A stretch of DNA of 64,000 bases, taken from NCBI GenBank assembly GCA_036267135.1, contig DATAWQ010000079.1:25183-89182 (forward strand). The letters run 5' to 3'. The stretch is from PALSA-505 sp036267135. GTDB taxonomy: Bacteria > Actinomycetota > Actinomycetes > Streptosporangiales > Streptosporangiaceae. Below, piece by piece: positions 37,644-45,313 of the stretch; within the stretch, counting starts at the first letter, position 1; each line of letters begins with the position of its first letter. The position numbers and the translations under genes are program-made. Below the pieces are notes generated by a model. That model was given only the letters and a program-made list of their open reading frames with translations. It was not told where the DNA came from and did not search any database.

Positions 37644-37946
37644 GTGCCCGATGAGATTGATGTGCTGCGAGCCCTGGCTCACCCCGTGCGCTGGGGAATC
37701 CTGAAGCGCCTGGCCGCCGAGCCGGGCATCTGCGCCTGCGACTTCACCGAGTTCTTCGACGTGTCCCAGCCGACCATCTCGGCCCACCTGAAAACCCTGC
37801 GCGAGGCCGGCCTCGTCACCACCCAGCGCAAGGGCACCACGATCTGCTACACCCTCACCCACGACCAACTCGCCCTGCTGGCCGCCCACCTAGACACCAT
37901 GGCCGCCACCGCCCCCACCGCAACCCCCGCACCAGCCCCCCAGTAG
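37644..37946 (+). CDS. Small ArsR-family transcriptional regulator
   Basis: A 100-residue winged-helix repressor: IDVLRALAHPVRWGILKRLA, VSQPTISAHLKTLREAGLV and a wing ending TICYTLTHDQL. PGICACDFTEF in the region before the recognition helix carries a CxC close to the ELCVCDL metal site of classical ArsR, so thiol or metal sensing is possible. The GTG start follows a -10 box directly. The C-terminus is a short alanine/threonine/proline tail. It likely represses itself and the divergent questin oxidase-like gene. Confidence 0.88.
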   Translation: MPDEIDVLRALAHPVRWGILKRLAAEPGICACDFTEFFDVSQPTISAHLKTLREAGLVTTQRKGTTICYTLTHDQLALLAAHLDTMAATAPTATPAPAPQ

Positions 37947-37977
37947 CGACAGTTACCCCGTTACCCCCGGGTCCGAT

Positions 37978-38025
37978 ATGGTTGCGGCAACGCAACCCCT
38001 AGAAGGAGTACGTTGCGGCAACCAT
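37978..38025. promoter_or_regulatory. Near-perfect 15 bp inverted repeat around an SD-like sequence
   Basis: ATGGTTGCGGCAACG (37978-37992) is inverted at 38011-38025 with one mismatch. Each arm itself holds GTTGC-G-GCAAC. AGAAGGAG (38001-38008) lies in the loop. No convincing gene follows: the frame from ATG 38024 is low-complexity and runs into the RNase HI gene end. Confidence 0.6.
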
Positions 38026-38152
38026 GACTGGTCGTCGCGGGCCGGTGGTGACCGGCCACGGCCCGGGCTCGGCTGGCCGCACGACGTCGTCAGGCGGGGG
38101 GACGGGGTCAGGCGGGGGGACGGGGTTGGCGCGGTCAGGCGTGGACATGAGG

Positions 38153-38668
38153 TCAGCGAGGGGTCTGGGCGGCGGCTTCTTCGGCGCCGCGGCAGGCTAG
38201 CTGGTCGGCACGCTCGTTTTCGGGGTGGCCCGCGTGGCCTTTGACCCAGAACCATTCGATGTCGTGTTGCTGGGCCAGGGAGTCGAGCTGCCGCCAGAGG
38301 TCGTCGTTCTTGACCGGCTGCCGCTGCGCGGTGCGCCAGCCGTTGCGCTTCCACGCGATGATCCACTTGGTGATGCCGTTGCGCAGGTACTGGCTGTCGG
38401 TATACAAGTGCACGGTCGACGGACGGCGCAGCCGCTGCAAGCCCTCGATTGCGGCGGTGAGCTCCATACGGTTGTTCGTGGTGGCCGGCTCGCCGCCGTG
38501 GAACTCCTTCTCGTGCGCCCCGCAGCGCAGGATCGCCCCCCACCCGCCCGGGCCGGGATTGTTCAGGCAAGCGCCGTCCGTGAAGATTTCCACGATCTGG
38601 CCGTCTTGCTCCGCTGACGGCCAGGAATCTCCCTGCTGACCGCCGTGACCAGACGTCGCTGCTGGCAT
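38153..38668 (-). CDS. rnhA: Ribonuclease HI
   Basis: A 171-residue RNase H. The acidic catalytic set is visible: IFTDGACLNNPGPGGWGAIL (Asp), RMELTAAIEGL (Glu), VHLYTDSQYL (Asp) and KGHAGHPENERADQLA (His and Asp). It cleaves the RNA strand of RNA-DNA hybrids, removing R-loops and primers. Start 38668 is preferred because AAAGG precedes it by about seven bases; an ATG at 38707 would add an unrelated leader. The basic handle region (IIAWKRNGWRTAQRQPVKN) is present, as in E. coli-type RNase HI. Confidence 0.94.
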   Translation of the reverse strand: MPAATSGHGGQQGDSWPSAEQDGQIVEIFTDGACLNNPGPGGWGAILRCGAHEKEFHGGEPATTNNRMELTAAIEGLQRLRRPSTVHLYTDSQYLRNGITKWIIAWKRNGWRTAQRQPVKNDDLWRQLDSLAQQHDIEWFWVKGHAGHPENERADQLACRGAEEAAAQTPR

Positions 38669-38816
38669 CGTCCGCCTTTCTGTGAGCCCCACCGCCAGGA
38701 TGCTCACGGCAGGATAATCCCGCCGCCGGGTCAGCGTGATGCGATCCGGCCGAGGACTGGCGTGATAGGTGGGACAGGTCGGGTGAATGGGGCGGGGGAT
38801 CAGGTGGCGGCCAGGG

Positions 38817-39317
38817 CTAGCGCATGATCTCCACCAGCAGGATCCAGGCGTTCCCTAGCCCGGACACGATGACGATCACGAACGTGGGCACCAGCCAGTA
38901 GAGGCCGCCACCCCCGTTGGCCAGCAGCGAGGCGCCGGCCACGGTCAGGCATCCGCACGCCGCGACCGAGGGAAGCACCCGGCTGAGCATCCGGGTCATC
39001 GCGGTCTCCTGGTCCGACTGCCCGGCGCGGACGTCGATCACGAGCAGGCCTGCGCCGATCGTCACCCCGGCGACGGCCAGTTCCACGCCGAGCGCGATCC
39101 GGCTCTGGCCGGGCACGAGCACGAACACCGCGGCCAGCAGCGCGGTGGCGAACGTGATCAGTGTCTGAGCGGCCCGCCCCGGCAGGTTGGGGTAGGCCAG
39201 AATCTGCCGCAGGTTGATCGACACGGCGACGAACAGCAGCCCGGCCAGGGTCGCGGCGGCCTCGGCCACCGTGCTGGCCAGGCCAGTCCAGGCGGCCGTG
39301 GTGTACGCCGTGATCAT
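38817..39317 (-). CDS. Small polytopic membrane protein, unknown
   Basis: A 166-residue protein with about five hydrophobic segments (EAAATLAGLLFVAVSINL, ITFATALLAAVFVLVPG, ALGVELAVAGVTIGAGLLVI, VLPSVAACGCLTVAGASLLA, WLVPTFVIVIVSGLGNAWILLV). It matches a recurrent actinobacterial hypothetical membrane family without known role. A TGAACGGTGGCCACC repeat copy lies 27 bases upstream of its start (39344-39359). Confidence 0.72.
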   Translation of the reverse strand: MITAYTTAAWTGLASTVAEAAATLAGLLFVAVSINLRQILAYPNLPGRAAQTLITFATALLAAVFVLVPGQSRIALGVELAVAGVTIGAGLLVIDVRAGQSDQETAMTRMLSRVLPSVAACGCLTVAGASLLANGGGGLYWLVPTFVIVIVSGLGNAWILLVEIMR

Positions 39318-39343
39318 GCTGCTGAATTTAACGCCAAATCTGC

Positions 39344-39359
39344 CTGAACGGTGGCCACC
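39344..39359 (+). repeat. TGAACGG-family repeat copy (type II)
   Basis: CTGAACGGTGGCCACC, identical over 15-16 bases to copies at 5966, 6083 (inverted) and 52871. Located between the divergent membrane-protein and persulfide-dioxygenase genes. Confidence 0.75.
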
Positions 39360-39496
39360 TGAACGCCGGCGCCCGAACCTGAACGGGCCAGCACGATAGA
39401 CAGAGATCGGCAGCGGCGCTGACCGGGGAACCCTATGGTTTAGTAGGGATAGCGTGCTGGGAGCCGCCGAAGTCTGCCGGAACGAGGAGAGATGCG

Positions 39497-40876
39497 ATGC
39501 ACGAGGTTGTGACCATTGCCACTCCCGGGCTCGGGGATCGCAGCTACCTGGCGCACGACGGCACGAACGGCGTGGTGGTGGACGCCCAGCGGGACATCGA
39601 CCGGTTCCTGGCCGCGGCCGACGACGCCGGTGTCCGGATCACGCACGTGGTGGAGACGCACATCCACAACGACTACGTGACCGGAGGCTGCGCGCTGGCC
39701 CGCGCGGCCGGGGCCAGTTACGTGGTGGCGGCCGCGGAGGAGGTCGGCTTCAGCCGGACCCCGTGCCGCGACCAGGAGAGCTTCGGCGCGGGCGGGCTCA
39801 CCGTGACCCCCGTGCACACCCCCGGCCACACTCCCGGGCACATGTCCTACGTGCTGAGCGAGGGCGGCAGCGGCGGAGACAGCGCGCCGTTCGCGGTGTT
39901 CACCGGCGGGTCGATGCTGTTCGGCGCGGTGGGCCGGACCGATCTGGCCGGGCCGGACGTGACCGACGAGCTGACCAGGGCTCAGTACCGGTCGGTGCGG
40001 CGGCTCGCCGACGAGCTGCCCGACGGGGTGGCCGTGTACCCGACGCACGGGTTCGGCAGCTTCTGTTCGGCGGCGCCCACCAGCGGCGACGACTCCACCA
40101 TCGGGAATCAGCGGCTGAGCAACGTCGCGCTGCGCACGGCCGACGAGGACACGTTCGTCAAAGAGCTGCTGGCCGGGCTCAGCGCCTACCCGAGCTACTA
40201 CGCGCACATGGGCCCGATGAACCGGGGCGGCCCGGCCGCCCCCGACCTGTCGGCCCCGGCCCCGGCCAGCCCGGCCGAGCTGCGGCGCCGGATCGACGCC
40301 GGCGAGTGGGTGGTGGACCTGCGCGGCCGGCGGGCGTTCGCGGACCGGCACGTGGCCGGCACGGTCTCGGTCGAGCTCGGTGACCCGTTCGCCACCTATC
40401 TCGGCTGGGTGCTGCCCTGGGGCACGCCGCTCACCCTGATCGGGGAGAGCGCGGAGCAGGTGGCGCAGGCGCAGCTCCAGCTGGCCAGGATCGGCATCGA
40501 CCCGATCCCGGCGGCCTCGGCCGGGCCGGTCGGCGAGCTGGCGGCCGGCCGCACCGGCAGCTACCCGGTCACGGACTTCCCCGGGCTGGCCGGGGCCTGG
40601 GACCGGGCCGGGCTCGTGGTGCTCGACGTGCGGCGGCCGGACGAATGGCACGCCGGTCACCTGGCCGGGGCGGTGCACATCCCGTTCTGGGAACTCGCCG
40701 GGCGGGCCGGCGAGGTGCCGGCCGGCCAGGTGTGGGTGCACTGCGCCAGCGGGTTCCGCGCCTCCATCGGCGCCTCGGTGCTGGACCGGGCCGGGCGCGA
40801 CGTGGTGCACGTGGACGACGACTGGCCACGCGCCGCCGAACTGGGCCTGCCGGTCACCCCACCCGGCCAGGGGTAG
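39497..40876 (+). CDS. Persulfide dioxygenase-rhodanese (MBL fold) fusion
   Basis: A 459-residue protein. Residues ~1-245 are an ETHE1/glyoxalase II-like metallo-beta-lactamase domain: THIHNDYVTGG (HxHxD), TPGHTPGHMSYV and PTHGFGSFC hold the metal ligands. Two rhodanese domains follow; the first (~255-340) lacks the active cysteine, the second has WVHCASGFRASIGAS with the catalytic Cys. Such fusions oxidise low-molecular-weight persulfides to sulfite and move sulfane sulfur, protecting from H2S. GAGGAG seven bases upstream supports the ATG. It is followed after 41 bases by an MshC/CysRS-like ligase gene, suggesting a thiol theme. Confidence 0.9.
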   Translation: MHEVVTIATPGLGDRSYLAHDGTNGVVVDAQRDIDRFLAAADDAGVRITHVVETHIHNDYVTGGCALARAAGASYVVAAAEEVGFSRTPCRDQESFGAGGLTVTPVHTPGHTPGHMSYVLSEGGSGGDSAPFAVFTGGSMLFGAVGRTDLAGPDVTDELTRAQYRSVRRLADELPDGVAVYPTHGFGSFCSAAPTSGDDSTIGNQRLSNVALRTADEDTFVKELLAGLSAYPSYYAHMGPMNRGGPAAPDLSAPAPASPAELRRRIDAGEWVVDLRGRRAFADRHVAGTVSVELGDPFATYLGWVLPWGTPLTLIGESAEQVAQAQLQLARIGIDPIPAASAGPVGELAAGRTGSYPVTDFPGLAGAWDRAGLVVLDVRRPDEWHAGHLAGAVHIPFWELAGRAGEVPAGQVWVHCASGFRASIGASVLDRAGRDVVHVDDDWPRAAELGLPVTPPGQG

Positions 40877-40917
40877 CGCGGACAGAGATAGCCCGGGGCA
40901 GGCGTAGCGTGGGGCAG

Positions 40918-42042
40918 ATGCAGATGGAACGGCGGCCACCGGGTGTGACGCTGGGCGGCACGCCGCTGCAGTTCGTCGGCCGGGCCAGGGTGTACGCCTG
41001 CGGCATCACCCCGTACGACGTGACCCACCTCGGCCACGCGTCCACGTACGTCTGGGTGGACGTGCTGGCCAAGGTGATCGAGGCGACCGGCGCCGAGGCG
41101 ATCGTGTGCCGCAACGTGACCAACGTGGATGACGTGCTCACCGCGGCCGCGCAGCAGGCCGGCGAGCCCTACGACCGGTTCGCGGCCATCGGGCAGTTCT
41201 ACTTCGACGGCGACATGTCGGCGCTGGGGGTGCGACGGCCCGCGCTGGAGCCGCGGGCGCACGCGTACGTGCCCCAGGTGATCGCGCTCGCCGCCGGGCT
41301 GCTCGAGCGCGGGCTCGGCTACGAGCGGGACGGGCAGGTGTACTTCCGGGGCGGCGACCTGCCGGCCCGGGCCGGGCTCGACCCGCGGCACGCGCTGACC
41401 CTCTCGCAGGAGTACGGCGACCGGCCGGACGACCCGGCCAGGGACGAGCCGTTCGACGTGCCGGTCTGGCAGGCGTCCAAGGACGGCGAGCCGGCTTGGG
41501 ACAGCCCGTGGGGGCGGGGCAGGCCGGGCTGGCACGCGGAGTGCGCGGCGATGGCGCTCGACGCGTTCGGCCCGTCGGTGGACGTGCAGGCCGGCGGCGC
41601 GGACCTGCGTTTCCCGCACCACGCCTACCAGGCCGCGCTGGCCGAGGCGCTGACCGGCGTGACCCCGTTCGCCCGGGCCGCGCTGCAGTGCGCCGTGGTC
41701 AGCGTGGACGGCGCCAAGATGGCCAAGTCCACGGGCAACCTGGTGCTGGTCAAGGATCTGCTGGCCGGTTACCCGGCGGCGGCGATCCGGATGCTCATCC
41801 TGGACCATCAGTGGAACGCGGACTGGGACTACCGGCGCGAAGACCTGGACCGGGCTGGAGCCAGGGTGGAACTGCTGGCCGCGGCGGCGAACCGGCCCGG
41901 GCGCGGATCCGGCGACGCCGCGCAGGCCGCCATCGCGGCCGCGCTGGCCCGCGACCTGGACGTGCCGGCCGCGCTGGCCGTCGCCGAGGAGGCCGGCGGC
42001 AAGCCCGCGGCCGAGCTCGGCGCGTTCCTCGGGCTCTGGTAG
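40918..42042 (+). CDS. MshC/cysteinyl-tRNA synthetase-like ligase
   Basis: A 374-residue class I aminoacyl-tRNA synthetase-like protein. YACGITPYDVTHLGHASTYV includes the zinc cysteine and HIGH-like HLGH; CRNVTNVDDVL, GWHAECAAMALD (zinc ligands) and GAKMAKSTGNLVLVKDLL (a KMSKS variant, KMAKS) follow. There is no anticodon-binding domain. The layout is closest to MshC, which joins cysteine to GlcN-Ins in mycothiol synthesis, but it is shorter (MshC is about 410) at the N-terminus and has an altered KMSKS, so it may be a paralogue with another amine. It follows the persulfide dioxygenase gene. Confidence 0.82.
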   Translation: MQMERRPPGVTLGGTPLQFVGRARVYACGITPYDVTHLGHASTYVWVDVLAKVIEATGAEAIVCRNVTNVDDVLTAAAQQAGEPYDRFAAIGQFYFDGDMSALGVRRPALEPRAHAYVPQVIALAAGLLERGLGYERDGQVYFRGGDLPARAGLDPRHALTLSQEYGDRPDDPARDEPFDVPVWQASKDGEPAWDSPWGRGRPGWHAECAAMALDAFGPSVDVQAGGADLRFPHHAYQAALAEALTGVTPFARAALQCAVVSVDGAKMAKSTGNLVLVKDLLAGYPAAAIRMLILDHQWNADWDYRREDLDRAGARVELLAAAANRPGRGSGDAAQAAIAAALARDLDVPAALAVAEEAGGKPAAELGAFLGLW

Positions 42043-42061
42043 CGCGGGTCATCCCGGCCTA

Positions 42062-42631
42062 AAATCCGGGCAGCTAGCTGGGACGGGCCGGCCCGAGCGG
42101 GCCCGCGGGGGTTGGGAGCGCGCCACCTCTCCCCCGGCCCTGTACGGGGCGGCCATGGCCACCGACCCGGTCAGCGGCCACCCCCTCCTGTTCGGCGGGG
42201 ACAACACCACGGCGAACTGCGACGTGAGCTGCCTGGCCCTGGAGAAGCAGACCTGGGAGTGGACCGGCAGCACCTGGCAGCAGCAATCGCCGGCCTCGTC
42301 GCCGTCCGCCCGCGAGTTCGCCAGCCTGGCCGCCACGGCCGGCGCCACCAGCGGCAGCCTGGTCCTGTTTAGTGGCCTGAACGGCGTGACCACGGGCCCA
42401 CAGGGCAACCAGACCAACACCGAGTCGTTGCAGGGCGACACGTGGACCTGGAAGGGCGGTAACTGGGTGCAGCAGAGCCCGGCCACCAAACCGCCCGCGC
42501 TGTACGGCGCGACCATGCCCGACAGCCCGGTGGCAGGCCACTATACGGTGCTGACCGGCGGCTACACCGGCGCGGTCACCGGCTCGCTCACCACCTACTC
42601 GTGGACCGGCAGCACCTGGGCGAGCGGCTAG
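42062..42631 (+). pseudogene. Kelch-like secreted protein, C-terminal fragment
   Basis: The frame from 42062 reads without an N-terminal signal. It holds two repeats typical of kelch/galactose-oxidase-like secreted proteins: SPPALYGAAMATDPVSGHPL with LFGG, QTWEWTGSTWQQQSPASSPS, then TWTWKGGNWVQQSPATKPPA and SWTGSTWASG. Complete proteins need six or seven blades and an export signal; here only about 158 residues from ATG 42155 could be made and no SD precedes it. It appears to be a decayed gene. Its TAG overlaps the opposing GNAT stop in one CTAG (42628-42631). Confidence 0.68.
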
Positions 42632-43185
42632 CCCTCGCCGGGGTCCACCATCTCGGTGGTGAGGGCCCAGCGTTCGTGGTCGCGCCAGGCGCCGTTGATG
42701 AACAGGTAGTCGGGCGAGGTGCCCTCGTAGCGGAAGCCGTTGCGCTTGACCAGCCGGATCGAGGCCTCGTTGCCGGGCTGGATGTTGGCCTCCAGCCGGT
42801 GCAGGCCCAGCTCGCCGAAGGCGTACCGGATCACCAGCCGCAGCCCTTCGGTCAGGTAGCCACGGCCCACGCCGTTGGCGAAGGCCCAGTAACCGAGCGC
42901 CGAGTTCTGAAACCGGCCGTGCACGACGTTGTTCATGTTGACGCCGCCGACCAGCGCGCCGGTGTCGCGGGCGCAGACGTTCAGGCCGATCTTGTCCGCG
43001 GGCGGCTCGAAGCGGGCCACGTAATCGCGAAAGTCGCCGGGGTTGTCCGGCAGCTCCATCCACGGGTGGTGCAGGCGGGCGCTCTCGCGCACCAGGCGGG
43101 TGAACTCGGCCTCGTCGGCGGCGGTGATGGGACGCAGGAACACCCGCTCCCCCACCTCCAGCGGCTGGGCGTCGGCGTCCGTCAC
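42628..43185 (-). CDS. RimJ/RimL-like N-acetyltransferase
   Basis: A 185-residue GNAT protein. FLRPITAADEAEF opens the fold, and GYWAFANGVGRGYLTEGLRL holds the acetyl-CoA loop; LHRLEANIQPGNEASIRLVKRNGF is the usual RimJ segment. It probably acetylates a protein N-terminus or small amine. The GTG overlaps the selD stop by four bases (GTGA), so it is translated after SelD in one mRNA. Confidence 0.87.
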   Translation of the reverse strand: MTDADAQPLEVGERVFLRPITAADEAEFTRLVRESARLHHPWMELPDNPGDFRDYVARFEPPADKIGLNVCARDTGALVGGVNMNNVVHGRFQNSALGYWAFANGVGRGYLTEGLRLVIRYAFGELGLHRLEANIQPGNEASIRLVKRNGFRYEGTSPDYLFINGAWRDHERWALTTEMVDPGEG

Positions 43186-44267
43186 GACCCCTCCCGCAAG
43201 GTGATCTTTCCGGCCGGGCCGGCCACCACCTGGCCGATCACGGCCGCGGTCAGGCCGCGGCCGGTCAGGTCGGCGAGCAGCGAGGCCGCGGCGGCGGGCG
43301 GCGTGGCCAGCAGCAGCCCGCCGGAGGTCTGCGCGTCGTGCAGCAGGATCACCACCTCCGGCGGCACGTCCCCGGCCACGGTGAGCACGTCGTTCATCCG
43401 GGCGATGTTGGCGCGGGTGCCGCCGGACACATAGCCCGCCGCGGCCAGACCGGCCGCGCCGCACAGCAGCGGCACCTGGGCTGCCGTGATCTCGGCCGCC
43501 GCGCCGCTCGCGGTCAGCATCCGGTGCAAGTGCCCGAGCAGGCCGAACCCGGTGACGTCGGTCCCGGCCCGCACCCCCGCGGCCAGCGCGGCCTCGCTCG
43601 CGCCGGCGTTGAGCAGCGTCATCGAGGCCACCGCGGTGCGCAGCACCCGGTCGTCCACGGTGCCGCGCTTGAACGCGGTCGCCACGATGCCGGTGCCCAG
43701 CGGCTTGGTCAGGATCAGCCGGTCGCCCGGCGCGGCCCGGTCGATGGTGATCAGCCGGTCCGGGTCGGCCAGGCCGACCACGGCCATGCCGTACTTGGGC
43801 ACCGGGTCGTCGATGGTGTGCCCGCCGGCCACCAGGCAGCCCGCCGAGGCCGCGATCTCGGCGCCGCCGCGCAGCACCTGGCCGAGCAGTTCCAGCGGCA
43901 GCCCGTCGCCGGGCCAGGCGGCCAGGTTCACCGCCAGCACCGGGCGGCCGCCCATCGCGTACACATCCGACAGCGCGTTCGCGGCCGCGACCCGGCCCCA
44001 GTCGCCCGGATCGTCCACGATCGGGGTGAAGAAGTCGGTGGTCAGCACCAGGGCGCGGTCGCCGTCGAGGCGCAGCACCGCGGCGTCGTCGCCTTCCAGC
44101 GCGCCGACGAGCAGGTCACCCGAGGCGGGTTCGATGGTGCCCATGGAGGCGAACACCGCTTCGAGCTTGGCGAGCGGCAGCTTGCACGCGCAGCCTGCCC
44201 CTGGGGACAACGAGGTCAGACGGGGCAGCGGCGTCGCGGTGGCTGGCCCACCGGGTCCAGGAGTCAC
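43182..44267 (-). CDS. selD: Selenide, water dikinase (selenophosphate synthetase)
   Basis: A 361-residue AIR-synthase-like enzyme. GAGCACKLPLAKLE matches the catalytic Cys-x-Cys-Lys loop of SelD; GDDAAVLRL and TTDFFTPIVDDPGDWGRVAAAN are ATP/metal-binding blocks, and VAGGHTIDDPVPKYGMAVVG and GTDVTGFGLLGHLHRM are diagnostic. It makes selenophosphate from selenide and ATP for selenocysteine or selenouridine. No selA, selB or tRNA-Sec gene is in the window. It lies downstream of a TlpA-like gene and overlaps a GNAT gene. The GTG start has only a weak SD. Reverse-strand TGAACGGCTTCGCC lies 20 bases upstream. Confidence 0.94.
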   Translation of the reverse strand: MTPGPGGPATATPLPRLTSLSPGAGCACKLPLAKLEAVFASMGTIEPASGDLLVGALEGDDAAVLRLDGDRALVLTTDFFTPIVDDPGDWGRVAAANALSDVYAMGGRPVLAVNLAAWPGDGLPLELLGQVLRGGAEIAASAGCLVAGGHTIDDPVPKYGMAVVGLADPDRLITIDRAAPGDRLILTKPLGTGIVATAFKRGTVDDRVLRTAVASMTLLNAGASEAALAAGVRAGTDVTGFGLLGHLHRMLTASGAAAEITAAQVPLLCGAAGLAAAGYVSGGTRANIARMNDVLTVAGDVPPEVVILLHDAQTSGGLLLATPPAAAASLLADLTGRGLTAAVIGQVVAGPAGKITLREGS

Positions 44268-44286
44268 GTTCCGGCAGCGTACGCCT

Positions 44287-44300
44287 GGCGAAGCCGTTCA
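44287..44300 (-). repeat. TGAACGG-family repeat copy (type I)
   Basis: Reverse-strand TGAACGGCTTCGCC, in the 47-base gap between the TlpA-like gene end and the selD start. Confidence 0.68.
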
Positions 44301-44314
44301 GTTAAGGGAATTTT

Positions 44315-44866
44315 CTAGTGCGCTATAGCCGCGATGGCTGATTCCAGCTGGCCGGCGGAGACGCGATCGAAAAAGGCCCAGGCGATACGCCCGCGCGCGT
44401 CGAGTATGTAGGTGGACGGCGTGGTGGCGGGCGCGACCGGGCCGAAGCTGGCGGCGATCAGGTCGTTGGGATCGCTGATGCTCGGGTAGCCGATCCGGTA
44501 CTGCTGCTCGAAGGCCTGCCCGGCGGACGGGTCGTCCCTGATGTCGATGCCGACGAAGTGCACGCCGAGGTGACGGGTGGCGCCGGCCACCCGGGCGAGC
44601 ACCGGCGCCTCGGCCTGGCACGGGCCGCACCAGGAGCCCCAGAAGTTGATCACGACGGGGGCGCCGCGCAGGCTGGCGACGCTCAGGTGGCCGCCGGCCA
44701 GGGTGGGGCCGGAGATCGCCGGGGCCAGCGGGCGCTGTGCCACCGCGATGACCGAGCCGACCGCGGGCAGGCCGGACTTCTTGCCGTCGGTGAGCCGGAG
44801 CACGCCGACGACGATCGCGGCGGCGGCCAGCACGCAGATCACGGCGAACGTGACGCGCTTCCTCAT
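44315..44866 (-). CDS. TlpA/ResA-like thiol-disulfide oxidoreductase
   Basis: A 183-residue membrane-anchored thioredoxin-fold protein. Residues ~6-25 form an uncleaved signal anchor (VTFAVICVLAAAAIVVGVL). The active site is NFWGSWCGPCQAEAPVLARV (CxxC) and the cis-proline is in APATTPSTYILD. It should reduce or exchange disulfides outside the membrane, often in cytochrome or copper-enzyme assembly. On the reverse strand CTGACC (44902-44897), 16 bases, TAGCAT (44880-44875) forms a promoter ending 8 bases before the ATG, so the transcript may be leaderless. It is divergent from csoR-copA and followed by selD. Confidence 0.88.
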   Translation of the reverse strand: MRKRVTFAVICVLAAAAIVVGVLRLTDGKKSGLPAVGSVIAVAQRPLAPAISGPTLAGGHLSVASLRGAPVVINFWGSWCGPCQAEAPVLARVAGATRHLGVHFVGIDIRDDPSAGQAFEQQYRIGYPSISDPNDLIAASFGPVAPATTPSTYILDARGRIAWAFFDRVSAGQLESAIAAIAH

Positions 44867-44921
44867 GTCGCGCCATGCTACGAGACCGGGATTCGTGGTC
44901 AGGTAATGCGCCGGCCAAGAG

Positions 44922-44940
44922 ACCCCACCCCGGGTGGGGT
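44922..44940. promoter_or_regulatory. CsoR-type operator 1
   Basis: ACCCCACCCCGGGTGGGGT is a perfect 9 bp inverted repeat with one central base, the G/C-tract palindrome typical of CsoR sites. It overlaps the -35 region of the predicted csoR promoter. Confidence 0.82.
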
Positions 44941-44944
44941 AGGG

Positions 44945-44950
44945 TAGTGT
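44945..44950 (+). promoter_or_regulatory. Candidate -10 box of csoR-copA
   Basis: TAGTGT lies between the two CsoR-type palindromes, where binding of either would block RNA polymerase. No clear -35 hexamer is seen. Confidence 0.4.
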
Positions 44951-44961
44951 GGTTCGCCGGT

Positions 44962-44979
44962 ACCCACCCCGGGTGGGGT
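44962..44979. promoter_or_regulatory. CsoR-type operator 2
   Basis: ACCCACCCCGGGTGGGGT has a 7 bp inverted repeat (CCCACCC/GGGTGGG) and near identity to operator 1, whose centre is about 39 bases away (close to four helical turns). Confidence 0.8.
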
Positions 44980-45004
44980 GGCCACGGGCGGGAGGAGGCC
45001 GGGG

Positions 45005-45313
45005 TTGAAGAGCGAGTACAAGGACGGGGCGCTGCGGCGGCTGCAGACGGCGGTCGGGCATCTGCAGGGGGTGGTGCGGATGGTCGAGGACGACGCGTAC
45101 TGCCCGGACGTGATGAAGCAGCTTTCCGCGGTGCAGGGCGCGCTGGAGCGGGTGAACCGGCTGGTGCTGCGCAACCACCTGGAGACCTGTGTGGCCTCGG
45201 CCATGCAGGAGGGCCGGGTGGAGGAGATCGTGGACGAGCTGATGACCGCGCTCAAGTTCGATCCCACGGTCACCGGGCCCGGCGACGCGGCGCTGATGCG
45301 GAGCGGCACGTGA
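45005..45313 (+). CDS. csoR: Copper-sensing transcriptional repressor CsoR
   Basis: A 102-residue all-helical DUF156 protein. The Cu(I) ligand pattern is visible: YCPDVMKQLSAVQGALERVN (Cys) and LVLRNHLETCV (His and Cys). RRLQTAVGHLQGVVRMVEDD is the conserved first helix. The TTG at 45005 is chosen because GGAGGAGG lies six bases upstream (44991-44998); an in-frame GTG at 44978 is inside operator 2. It represses this operon until Cu(I) binds. Its stop overlaps the copA GTG (GTGA), so the two are coupled. Confidence 0.94.
   Translation: MKSEYKDGALRRLQTAVGHLQGVVRMVEDDAYCPDVMKQLSAVQGALERVNRLVLRNHLETCVASAMQEGRVEEIVDELMTALKFDPTVTGPGDAALMRSGT

Noticed and set aside
37978..38244. Possible gene from ATG 37978
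   Set aside because: Arginine/glycine-rich shadow that overlaps the end of rnhA; no SD.
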